This document shows positions 1-9,984 of a stretch of DNA of 64,000 nt, piece after piece. Made by a program: the position numbers and the translations under genes. Under the pieces are notes generated by a model, which made no database searches, was not told where the DNA came from, and saw only the letters and a list, made by a program, of their open reading frames with translations. Origin of the DNA: Scilla litardierei (taxonomy: Eukaryota > Streptophyta > Magnoliopsida > Asparagales > Asparagaceae). The stretch covers positions 202,295,600 to 202,359,599 of the forward strand of contig CM061141.1 of NCBI GenBank assembly GCA_030789695.1, given 5' to 3'. Numbering within the stretch: the stretch's first letter is position 1; each line of letters opens with the position of its first letter.

Positions 1-150
1 ATTGAAGCACGAACAACATCCTCGGGCCCAGGAAGTATCGAAATTACTGTAACCATTGATCCAGACGTTCTAGAATGCTTCGTTGGATGCGAGCCGTTGC
101 GCCCGCCTATGTTCCAGGTTCAAAAATCCATGTTTTTTTAACTTATTGAA
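1..150 (+). pseudogene. fragment of unknown 'VHGYR/CEPLR' gene, left hairpin arm
   Basis: The open frame reads GSIEITVTIDPDVLECFVGC, then EPLR. It matches the minus-strand fragment at 17530-17730 (SIDPEVLDCFIGCEPLR). It is a piece of a gene I do not recognise, repeated in this cluster as cargo. It starts outside the window and ends at the centre of a hairpin. Confidence 0.5.
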
Positions 151-262
151 GTTTCAATAAGTTAAAAAACATGGATTTTTGAACCTGGAACATAGGCGGG
201 CGCAAGGGCTCGCATCCAACGAAACATTCTAGAACGTCTGGATCAATGGTTACTGTAATTTC
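40..262. repeat. near-perfect inverted repeat (hairpin), arms about 110 bp, loop 2 nt
   Basis: Bases 40-150 are the reverse complement of 153-262, with only a handful of mismatches and one T-run indel; the loop is GT at 151-152. Outside 40-262 the two sides are still related but clearly diverged. A transcript through it would fold into a long double-stranded RNA. The arms carry part of the captured VHGYR/CEPLR gene. Confidence 0.95.
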
Positions 263-378
263 ACCATATTCCCACTCGATTGTTCTTCATTTTCTTATTC
301 TATTTGGATGCGAACCAAGAGATCGAAAATAAAAGGAGGGAGTGCTTTTGCCTCAGAGGGACGGTAGCCATGCACCGC
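153..378 (-). pseudogene. fragment of unknown 'VHGYR' gene, right hairpin arm and beyond
   Basis: The minus strand reads VHGYRPSEAKALPPFIFDLL followed by VRIQIE and a stop. It is homologous to the minus-strand fragment at 17410-17730 and the plus-strand fragment at 14780-14880. Compared with the 17.7-kb copy, a 20-25 bp segment between GGCGG direct repeats is retained near the N-terminus. Product unknown; stop codons and the hairpin indicate a dead fragment. Confidence 0.5.
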
Positions 379-412
379 CAACCTATGTGACCAAGGGCCG
401 CCATCCAGGCTT

Positions 413-790
413 AATCATATGTATCAGTTTGTAAGAGCATAGGCTAATGAATCAGTTTGGATCTGTATCAGTATGTATGTACATCAATATATTTGAATGG
501 CTGGGTAATTTTCAAAATGTCATCAATTTGAATATGTATGAGATTTAATCTAAAATTTTGCAAGCAGTTTCTGAATTCTATTGAATATGCCTTCAGATTG
601 AAAAGGTATCATATTTATTTTTAAAGTTTGTATGTAGTTTCTGAGTCAGAGTGAATAAGTATCCGGTTTAATCTACAATGTTTTCAGATTGAACAAGTAT
701 AATAAGACTTAAATCTAAAAGTTTGGATGTAGGCTTGGTTGGAATTCAGACTAAGTATGATGAAATTTGGAATTTGATTGATTCACTGCG
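413..790. repeat. terminal block T, copy 1
   Basis: AT-rich non-coding block beginning AATCATATGTATCAGTTTGT. It is repeated near 15861, 17738, 19224 and 23321, each time after a cargo segment and before motif-rich DNA. It is probably the 3' non-coding end of each module. Confidence 0.75.
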
Positions 791-799
791 GTGGCGCGT

Positions 800-1090
800 A
801 GTGGGAGTAAACTTATAGCATCTCACAAATATGCTCAAAGCGTAAAACGGGAAAATTTATTCCCGTGGGGGCGTTGAGCAAATTTGTCATCGACGCAACT
901 TTTGCGTAACGCGCACACCCGGCATAATTCTGCATGTTGTGCGCTCTGCGCCATTATGTTAACCATTACAAATTTTGCTGAACACGCACACCGGCTCAAA
1001 ATGAACACCTGTCGTTACTTGTTGTGCGCTTTGAGCAATTTTTGGTACTGAACGTTGAGCACTTATGTAACGGCTATAAATTTTTCCACC
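800..1090. repeat. cluster of TTGCTCA/GCGCACAACGG motifs (R1)
   Basis: Several imperfect copies of the 20-bp motif occur in both orientations, for example near 828-850, 880-900, 990-1010 and 1020-1045. More lie at 1265-1320 inside the promoter-like block. No coding potential seen. Confidence 0.75.
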
Positions 1091-1665
1091 TTACTTGCCA
1101 CCGGTCATAAATTCTTGGGAAAATCATGTCTGGTATTAATCAGCTGTAGATTCAGGAGCAGTATTTTCTTATTCACGAGCACCCTTCTATAGCTTGACGG
1201 GGTCTTCGATGTAGCCACACAGTAAATATGGTACTGCAGCAGTCACATCCTCATTGACCTATCTGCGTTGCGCGCATTGAGCAATTCCCGTTTTCCATGC
1301 GTTTTGCGTGGTGATCAATTATAATAGTTTCTCTCTTCTGTATTATTTAGCCCGGGGTGCGTGTCGAATAAAATGTATTAAAAAATCTTAGTGGAGAGTA
1401 GTATTGTTGGGAGTAAGTTTCCTATTAGCATCAATGTTGATCAAGGCGAAAAATCGTTGAGTTTCATTGTTATGTGCGGAGAGTAATTAACCTATTTTGA
1501 TCCAGATGCTAAAATAATTGGGATTACGCGATTTTCGCGTTGGTATTACGCGGTTTGCGCGTTGATTAAATAATAGTTGATTCCCGAGATCCATTGCATT
1601 ACTGTAGGATCAAGGACTTATTATACGCTTCATTTTGATTGCTCCAATTCCATATAGCAACTCCA
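1090..1665 (+). promoter_or_regulatory. promoter-like block P, copy 1 (no TATA left)
   Basis: Homologous to 16385-17085, 18060-18600 and 21755-22370. It carries the shared segments ending GATTCCCGAGATCCATTGCA and the sequence before the CCAAT element. Homology is lost at about 1665, just before the TATA box present in the other copies. Confidence 0.6.
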
Positions 1666-2381
1666 CCACAAATCTCTAAAAACCCCCCTTCAAAATGGAA
1701 TATCTCTAAAAGATGCTATTTTTGAGGATGGGCAACTCCAACCCACCATCTTCAAATCCTATTTTCTCTTTGTTTAAGCTTTACTAATGAAAAATATTTA
1801 TCATTAAAATGGGTTAATCTAATACATTATTTCTGCATGAAAAGAAAACTATAAATAATATTATTCTTCAATGTTAATTTTTTTAATTTTGAAGTATTTA
1901 GTATTTCTTGTAATATTGTAAATATTTTAAATTTGCTCGAAAAATATCCAATATTGGTATCATGCAGTAGGTATAATTGAGATATTTCCATCGCTACTAA
2001 AATTATTAAATTTGGTCACGTGATTTGTAAAATACATTTGTAATAAATAGCCGTTACCAAGCCATGACGTTAATAAACGCAACAAAGGGCTGATATCAAT
2101 TAGCCGTCGTGCGCGTCGTGCGAGGTGGTTAAAAGTCATAGTGTTAATCAATATCAATCCGCTGTACACACATGGTCTCACATCTGAGGACTCCACATTA
2201 CACACTGTAACGACTGCTTTCCTTGTATCTGGATTTATTATAATATAATATGTGCTTTGGTGAATTTTCTCCTCATGTGTGGTTTTTGTCTCCGTAGCTT
2301 TCATTTTCGATCGATTCATCGTATTTTCTCGTTCCTTCCTTAGGGTCGTCGATTTCGAAGTATGTCATTCGTGGCGGACTT
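1665..2381. other. AT-rich non-coding segment, possible PIF/Harbinger-like MITE remnant
   Basis: The start (CTCTAAAAGATGCTATTTTTG, then CTCCAACCCACC further on) resembles the ends of dicot PIF/Harbinger-type miniature elements as I remember them. I cannot define both ends. The last 300 bases (about 2080-2340) include ACGTTAATAAACGCAACAAAG, similar to the 3' module segment near 23215. No supported gene; the minus-strand open frame 1960-2319 has no recognisable domain. Confidence 0.3.
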
Positions 2382-2462
2382 CATAACGGTCGTATCTTAC
2401 TATTAGATCAAGCCTAGGAGTCTTAGGAATCGATCCCGGGGCCCCGCGCTCCGTATCGGAAC

Positions 2463-2900
2463 TTTTTGTGCTCATTAGCCGGTATAAGAAGGGGCACCGA
2501 CCGACTAGATGACGATCCAGTCGGTCGGCAATCCTTCTTGGACCGACTAGTTAGCTTTCTAAATTTCTCAGGAGTTACTGTTTATCGTTAGTCGGTCTAA
2601 GAACGTTGGTTGACCGACTAGGTTGCAAACTAGTCGGTCGGCAATGCTTCTTTAACCGACTAACACATCATCTAAATTTTAGTATCAATACTGTTCACTC
2701 TTAGTCGGTCTAAGAACATTCATCGACCGACTAGATGCAAAACTAGTCGGTCAGTATTTGTTCATGGACCGACTAATTCTAAATCCTATTTTCGTTCAGG
2801 AGTTACTGTTTGCACTTAGTCGGTTTGCGTTGGTCGACCGACCGACTAGTTGCCAAACTAGTCGGTCAGTGGTTGCTCTTTGACCGACTAACCTGTGTTG
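2463..2900 (+). repeat. array of TAGTCGGTC / GACCGACTA inverted repeats in U3
   Basis: Four to five units of roughly 115-120 bp, each with TAGTCGGTC facing GACCGACTA around short spacers. They lie just upstream of the TATA-like box. The same array type occurs at 53880-54415 and 61505-62035 in the family A LTRs. Confidence 0.85.
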
Positions 2901-2927
2901 AAACCCTAATTTCTGGGCAGCCGCCAG

Positions 2928-2942
2928 CCCATCCTATTTAAA
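2928..2942 (+). promoter_or_regulatory. TATA-like box of the lone LTR
   Basis: TCCTATTTAAACCC lies just downstream of the inverted-repeat array. It is followed by a C-rich leader starting in the AACCCAAACG region, as expected for the U3/R junction of an LTR. The proline- and serine-rich open frame at 3001-3270 lies in this leader and is not convincing as a gene. Confidence 0.5.
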
Positions 2943-3768
2943 CCCAACCCAAACGTTTTCTTCTTCCTCAACTCGACCCAAAACCCTAAAATCTTCCCCA
3001 TTGAGCCCCCATCTTCCTCCAAGCTTCATTCCTTCATTCCAAGCCCTAAATCCATCATCCAAACCATCCATCTACTCTATCTACCTCTCATCTTCCCCAA
3101 ATTCTCACCAAATCCATCAAAATCCCCAAATCCCCCAAAACCCTAGTTTCCCCAAACTTCCCCAATCTTTTCTAGATCTGATCCTAGGGTTCTCCGGAGC
3201 GTTTCTTCCGCCTCCTCTCGGTAAGAAATCGATCTACCGTTGTTTTCATAACCTATTTATATTTTTATGAAACCCTAATAAAATTTCATGTTGTTTGATG
3301 TTTGTTCCCCCATAACAGCGATTTCCCCGTAGATTGGCATCCGTGTGACGAAGTGGTCGTCATCCCCGGTGCTAGGCAAGTGAAACTTGCCACTTAGGGT
3401 TTAGGCCATGTTCTAGGCCATTTGCTTGTTGTAGGCATAAAAGAGGCTAGGCGACGAAATGATACTCGCCTAGGCGCAAATTGGGGAACTAGCTTGACAA
3501 CGAAGCTAGTTCCGACACATATAGCATGTTGCACAATTTCCATGTCATGTTTACTTTCCATTAACGGTACGCAAATTAATTGTCATGTCATTGCATTCTT
3601 CAAGTGTTTCTGTGATTGCGTAGCTTCGCTACAATGCTTGTGTTCCTGGCTCGTGTTCCAGAAGCGGGCCATGTGTTGGTTGATAGCCAATGCCCGAATT
3701 GCATGTTTCCGGCTAGGTGCACCCCTACGCCAAATGTTTAAGAATGCGAGCTCATTGTGCGGGGCAAC

Positions 3769-3773
3769 CCCAG
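3769..3773. other. target site duplication CCCAG (left)
   Basis: Immediately before the 5' TG of the LTR at 3774. It matches CCCAG at 13442-13446, directly after the final CA of the right LTR. Confidence 0.95.
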
Positions 3774-6700
3774 TGTAACGGCCACTTTCCGGCCGTGCGT
3801 ATTTTTGTGTGTATGTTGTTTCGTAGGGGTGTTTTCGCATTTGATTTTATTGTTGTTGTTCCGTAGCCTAGACACGTGACCGAACCCCGTATTCACGATT
3901 CTCTCGAAGGCGCGATCACCCCGGTATTTTCTTTGCAATTTTTGGACGTCGAGGGACCAATCTGTGTTAACTCACTATTAATTATTAAAACCATTTTTTT
4001 ATAAACTATTTTTAAAAATCCAATTGTTCTGTGCTTTTTTTTTCTCTAAAGCAAACTTAATATTAATTTTAACCATGCCACTAACTTTTATATGGGATAA
4101 TAGTGAATAGGATGGATCCACGTTTGAGTTTTCAAATCACAGCTCACGAAATAAATCTCAACCAACCTCGATTTAATCTCATCTTTTGGGATACACCATT
4201 CTTCATAGATCCCATGCGAATCAAAACAAAACCCAACAGATTCTCCTATATTAAATCCTAGAGGCCGAAGTATCTGCCCCCCCACGTGCTCTCTCTCCTA
4301 CCGTGAGTTTTGTTGCACGATTTTAGCAACGACCCCTCCCACACACGTTCCCTCTCTCTCCCCATATTATAGGATCTAACCTAACACCTAGGGCTACACG
4401 AAATACAGCAGCCGCCACCTATTTTAAACAAAACCCTATTCTAAGAAACCTCACCTTCCTCTCATTCTCTCTTCCTTCCTTCCTCAAAACAACTCACCGC
4501 CAAGCTCTCCCCTATCGATCACCTCCAGCCTCCACGTCGCCTGAGACCTCTCTCACCGGCGAACTTTCGAGGCCACACTCTGCCTCCATACCGCCTCCTC
4601 CCGACGAGCTCGACAGCTCCCCACACCTTGACGCCAGCAGCTACCCAAGCCCGCACCCAACCTGCCACCGCCTCGCAGCTCCAGTCGCCGCTCCGACCCG
4701 CCCAACAATCTCCCCGGTGACCTCGCCCCTCCCTCCGGTGTTCGGACCTTCCCACCGCCGCCCAGGCAGCCCCGATCTCCGCCACGAGCCTTCGCCAACC
4801 TCCATCATCCTTAGGATCCCGACGAAGGCTGCAGCGGAACCCGATCTCCGGTGATTACTCCGGGCCACCTCGCGTCGTCGCCTAACCACGGCCGTCCGCC
4901 TTCAACCTGCATGCTTAGGTACGTGATGATTACGTTGGTTTAACCTTTAAGTGTTAGGTTAGTTATCTGTAATAATATAAGTTATATATTACACTTGAAG
5001 AGTTGAAGTACTGTTATATATGTGCATATTTTTATAAATAAAGGATGTCAGTACGTAAGATGCTTTATGTTAGTACTATTGAAGTTATAGAATGTCAGTA
5101 AGTAACATGTTAGTACTTATACAATTTATTTATATTAGTTAAATAAATGTTATCCACTTATTCATGTTAAATGAGTATAGGTATATGATCAGTACATAAT
5201 TATACGGATGTATGCTTTGTTTACGCCTGTTAGTTTTATTTTGGCTTAACAATAATCCCGTGATCAGATTAAATCATGCCTTTCCGTAATCGGCCGCACA
5301 CTCAGAATCACGTCGCTTCAGTTATGTACGCCCCAGTGCTACCGTCTGGATCCCGACGTTCCCTTGCAGGTTGCCGCTTGCCGACGTCCTCTAGCTCGTT
5401 GCCGTAGCCGTTTCAGATCTGTCGCCGTTCAGCCCCGATGGCAGTCTCGCTTGATCGCTGTTCCAGGTTAGCCCCGAACTCGTAGCAAACCCACACCGTA
5501 GCAAAATCAAAACCTAAACTAAAATTTGACAACTTGAACTAAATTTACTTTCAGTATCTGTAAAACGCTGCTCACCATAGAGAGATCGACAATCGGACAA
5601 TTTTTCTGTGCACATAGGGTAGAAGTCGATCTAGGTTGAATAAGAACACCAAATTTTGACTTTGACAAATAGGGTAGTCCCCATAACCTAGAGATGAACC
5701 TAAATAGGATTTACTGAAAATGAGACCTGACACCGTCGACGTGGCACTATTTCAGACGGACTACCGCGGACGCGACGACAGGACGAGACGCCCCAGACAG
5801 ACGACACACTCGCCACCGCAGGCAAGTGTATCCACTTGCACTTTTGGCCGTGCTTAGGCCCTAGTTGGTTAGAATTGTTAAATGTGAACAAATAGAATCC
5901 GGACGTGAAATGATAGCGTCCGGGACGACTCCTGACGACTTAGACTTGACGACGAAGTCTAAGCTCGACAAACAACAACTTTTGACACCGTAGGGCTATC
6001 TTGTGTGTGCGTGCGTGTGGACACCCTAGAATAACAATTCCCTACACTTGTCATGTCATGTCCCTGTTACACAAAAAGCCTGCAGGCGTTTCGGATGCTC
6101 TCCATGCGAGAGTGATCCCCGTGACTGTTATACAAAAAGCCTTCGGGCGTTTCGGATGCTTTCCTTGCGGAAGTGATCCCTGTTATACAAAAAGCCTTCG
6201 GGCGTTTCGGATGCTTTCCTTACGGAAGTGATCCCTGTTATACAAAAAGCCTTCGGGCGTTTCGGATGCTTTCCTTGCGGAAGTGATCCCTGTTATACAA
6301 AAAGACTTCGGGCGTTTCGGATGCTTTCCTTATGGAAGTGATCCCTGTTACACAAAAAGCCTGCGGGCATTTCGGATGCTTCCCTAGCGGAAGTGATCCC
6401 TGTACTTCTTGTCCTGAGTTCCTGGGTTGGGGTAGGGTTGAGCGTGCGCACGGCAAGAGGGTCTGATCCCCTTCGAACCGTAAGGCGTGAACCCTTCGTG
6501 TCACACTTGTCTTGTCTTGTCCCGTCCTGTTTGTCCTGTCTTGTCCCGTCACGTCCCGACTTGTCTTGACACCTGTAGGTTAGTCCCGTAGTTGGTAGCA
6601 CACGCTACGACTACTACTTGTCCCGTTTTACTTTCCTGCTACGTTACTTCCTGTTGTGTTACCCTGTTATAACCACAGCATGCTAATCAACCAGAAAAAT

Positions 6701-7231
6701 GTTGTGTAAAAGAACCTCAGCATGTTAATCAACCAGTAAACCGTTGTTTAAAGTTCGGTGCACTTGCAGTAAAGTCTAACTCTTCTTGTAGACTTTACCT
6801 GACGTACAGTTCCTTTTCTTGGGTGCTGTACGTCAGGTGTTCAGCCAGAGATCGTGGACGAAGCAGACTCGCTGGAGTACGAGGAGCCGAGGACGCTGAT
6901 CCAGAGTCCGTGCCTGATGAGGACCAGACCTTGAGGTCTTTTAGTCGCCACTTCCCGAGGGTACTACTTTTCGGTTTGTCTTGGAACTTGTGTCGCCATG
7001 CTTAGGCTTCTTTTAGACTTTGTACCAGTTGGATATTATTTCTTCATGTAAGTGAATGCAAATTTCCTTTCCGTACTTTTGTTGTTTCGAACTATAATAA
7101 TGCAAGAACCTGAAACAATTTTTAAAATGGTACCTCTACAGACGCTTATTGGGTCCGAGCTTCTAAAGCTCTGGCCTAAGCGGGCCTCGTCACGTTTCGC
7201 TTCCTTCCATTTTGGGAAGCGGGGCGTGACA
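3774..7231 (+). repeat. 5' LTR of the 9.67-kb element
   Basis: Starts TGTAACGGCCACTTTCC and ends GGGAAGCGGGGCGTGACA. Short frames in it (for example 4088-4285 minus, 4519-4889 minus, 6001-6231 plus) recur identically in the other LTR and carry no domain, so I treat them as LTR sequence. A TATA-like ATTTTAAACA at about 4421 is followed by a CT-rich leader. Confidence 0.95.
6071..6406. repeat. six 55-bp tandem repeats in the LTR
   Basis: Units start at 6071, 6132, 6187, 6242, 6297 and 6352 (the first is 61 bp, the rest 55 bp). Each contains ACAAAAAGCCTTCGGGCG, a short hairpin around TTCC.GCGGAAG, and GTGATCCCTGTTA. The other LTR carries the same array at about 12281-12616. Confidence 0.93.
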
Positions 7232-9980
7232 GGTTTTAGCGGTGGCCCATGCAGGTCATGCAAAAGTTCGGAACAATAAGAGTACCGCATTCATTTAATA
7301 TCCATGTACATGTCTAAATTAGGTTTTCCCAGTCTTAGATGGTAGGAAGACTTAGATGGACGCCCAGGTTTGATAGTCTGACGCCTTGGTTAAGATGTAG
7401 TCGTCCTCGTCTTAGACTACTTTAGCATCCCCATTTGATTCCAATCATGTTAGATTTCTAGAGACCTCTTATTTAGTCGTTCGCTCGGGTCCATCGACTT
7501 CGGGCCTAGCAGAACGTAACCTTGATTCTCTTAGGAACCTTATCTTTAGATCCCGATTATAGACTAGCTCATTAGGAAGTCTTAGAGCTGAGTTATCCTA
7601 ACCCTTAGACGACCCGATAATTAGGACCCCTGACTTCTATCGTCTCTTTGATCATTACACTTTTGTGTTATCTGCCATAGAGTCCCATCATAGCCTCTGT
7701 AAATCATATCATGTGTGTAACCGTCATGCGATCATCTTTCTTTTCTCCCGATTCACGTGATCGTTCCTGACGATCATCGTAGATCCTTCGAATCTTTCTC
7801 TTTGCCAATTTTGCCTCCTCAAAAAGTATTTTCGAAATTCCTTATTCAGTTTCTTCGCTCAGATTAATTTCTTGAAAACCTCTATACTACATATTTAAAA
7901 TTTCTTGTTTTTTTTTCGGTTGAATTAAAATTCTTTTATTGACTTGAAACCTTCTTGGTCGTAAATTCTTAAGTTACTATCTCATACCCGCTTGTGAATT
8001 ATTATCTTTCGAATCTCGGTTTTAAAACCTTGTTAACATTTTGATAATTCAATTTATACTTTTCTGTACTACAAGATCTATTTCTAATCACTTACCGTAT
8101 ATACTTTTAAAATATTTTCTAAACTAGAGGAAACTCCAATTATTTTATTATTATTATTATTATACCAGCCACATTTCAAACCTTTGTGTAAGCTTATTTT
8201 CATTTGCAAAACAATCGTTTCCCACCCTACCCATCCTTCATTCGTCTTACTTTTTCCAAAATTTTAATTTACTACATCTGCTCACTTTTAAGTATGTAAA
8301 CACATATATATATTTAAAAGTATTTGATACCATATTTTACACGTAATTCTTCTTTCAACTATCTAATTATTTTTTTAAATAATAATAATAATAAAGAATA
8401 TTTTGTCTCATCCAACCAACTATCTCCTTACACCCGTCTTATTTGAACTCGTTCTTTCCGATCTTATTTCGTTTCGCTTTTGATTTAGTTTTCCTTCCTT
8501 CTTTTATCTAGACATTAGTCCTTGTAGTTGTCAATGTGGTCTCCGGTTTAGGAGTAGGCCCTTTGGTAGGTAATGTCGTTGTGGTACGTGAGTATAGGTA
8601 GAGTGCGTAGACCCGTATGAATGTGTGTTCTTTAGGATTCTGATGATTGCCTTTTGTGTCTTGAATGTGTACTCAGTGTTAACCATGATATGCTTGAAGT
8701 TGTCTGAATGACGGTATTCATACGTATATGAATAGGGTCATAGCAGGCAATTTCCTTAGACGTAGTTTTTTCGCGTTTATAGAATAGCTTATCTTTGACT
8801 GCGTGTGATTGTATCAATACTTTGTTTTTCTTTTAAACCAAACCTTTAAAGTTTTTTTTTTTGAAATTAGCTCGCAAGATCACAAATCAATTATCCTTCC
8901 TCATCCATTACCACGACTCCACGCGTTTTTCCAAATGTTTTAAAATGTGTCACTGATTTTAAGTTTCCTTTTCTCTTCTCTCTCTCTACATTTAGAATTG
9001 TTATGTTATGGTTGTTATAGTTTTGGGACTAGCTATTATTGCTATAGGATTTTGATTGCGGGTAGGCTCAGGGAGAGATGAGATTTGTTATAGCATAGAT
9101 TAACCGATTTTGGAACAATAGGATATTGGAATAGATTTCGTTCAAAAAAAAGAGAGAGAATGGGATGTCCAAGACTTATTTATAAAACCGATATGAGACG
9201 GACTCAATGGGAAATTCTGGTCGGATAAAATTATATGCGAGGAGATGGTAATTTATCAAATTTGAGGCTTAGACGAGTGGTAGATAGGAGTAGCCACGAA
9301 GTATGGTATAAGTTAGGGTGATCATGAGATTGAGTAGAGCTTTTATTAGCATCGAGACCTGATTATTGAGTTGACGTGAAGAGACATTGAGAGTAACACG
9401 ACATGTTGAGAAATGGATGGTTAGGTTGTCGGATTTAATATTGGTTGAAAATAATTATAATAAGTAGGAAGAGATGTGATTTTGATAGTTCAATTATTTG
9501 GCGGATAAATTTATGGGAAGATATGACAAGGAACGTATCGAGGACACAGCGATTGATGATTTGTGAAGGTGTTATAAGATGGACAAAGTTTTTGTCTTGG
9601 ATTGGTGATCGATTAGAACATTATTTTAGCGATTGATTAATATTGGGAAGAGATTGAGAAATTTAAAGATGTCATTGAGCGATGGTGTTTAGTGGATTAA
9701 TACGGTATGAGAATATGATTATTGTTTTATGAGAACTTGGGGTTGGAATTTCAACGGCAGTGATGGGTCTATAGTTAAGTGTCAAGACGTGAGTTTAGAC
9801 GTGGCTTTAACCAGTGAAAAAAAACGGGTTGTGATGGATTATTTGAGAAACGTTGTTTGAAGTTATAGGATTAGATGTGGGATATGAGAGTTACATGCAT
9901 AGTGCTTATAGATATTATTATTATTATTATTATTATTGTAAGTGATTCCGAGGACGGAATCATTTCTAAGGTGGGTAGAA
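7232..9980 (+). other. internal non-coding region of the 9.67-kb element
   Basis: Begins GGTTTTAGCGGTGGCCCATG, a segment shared at the same position by families A and B and probably containing the primer binding site. The rest is AT-rich with many stops. The small frames at 8632-8817 and 9445-9636 have no recognisable domain. It ends in the purine-rich AAGGTGGGTAGAA just before the 3' LTR. Confidence 0.8.
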
Positions 9981-9984
9981 TGTA
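9938..9984 (+). other. vestigial pol C-terminus and polypurine tract
   Basis: The frame SDSEDGIISKVGRM-stop ends across the LTR border; the stop TAA is in TGTAACGG. AAGGTGGGTAGAA (about 9968-9980) is the polypurine tract. The same tail (SKGGRM or LKVGRM) precedes the 3' LTR in families B and A. It may be kept because it overlaps the tract needed for plus-strand priming. Confidence 0.7.

Larger units (their letters stand above)
2382..3773 (+). mobile_element. lone Ty3-type LTR, left part (U3, R, part of U5)
   Basis: The sequence follows the layout of the family A and B LTRs further right, in plus orientation: start near CATAACGG (others TGTAACGG), a TAGTCGGTC array, a TATA-like box at about 2930, a C-rich leader, then the GGCAAGTGAAACTTGCC and CTAGGTGCACCCCTA segments shared with family B. 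It is cut at 3773 by another retrotransposon and resumes at 13447. No internal region or second LTR of this family is seen, so it is probably a solo LTR. I could not find a matching target duplication, and the 5' edge is uncertain. Confidence 0.65.

Noticed and set aside
3001..3270. Ser/Pro-rich frame in the lone LTR
   Set aside because: C-rich leader downstream of the TATA. No homologous frame in the other LTRs.
4519..4889. Overlapping Arg/Gly/Ala-rich minus-strand frames, repeated at 10726-11099
   Set aside because: They lie in GC-rich LTR leader sequence, overlap one another in several frames and have no domain. Identity between the LTRs comes from element duplication.
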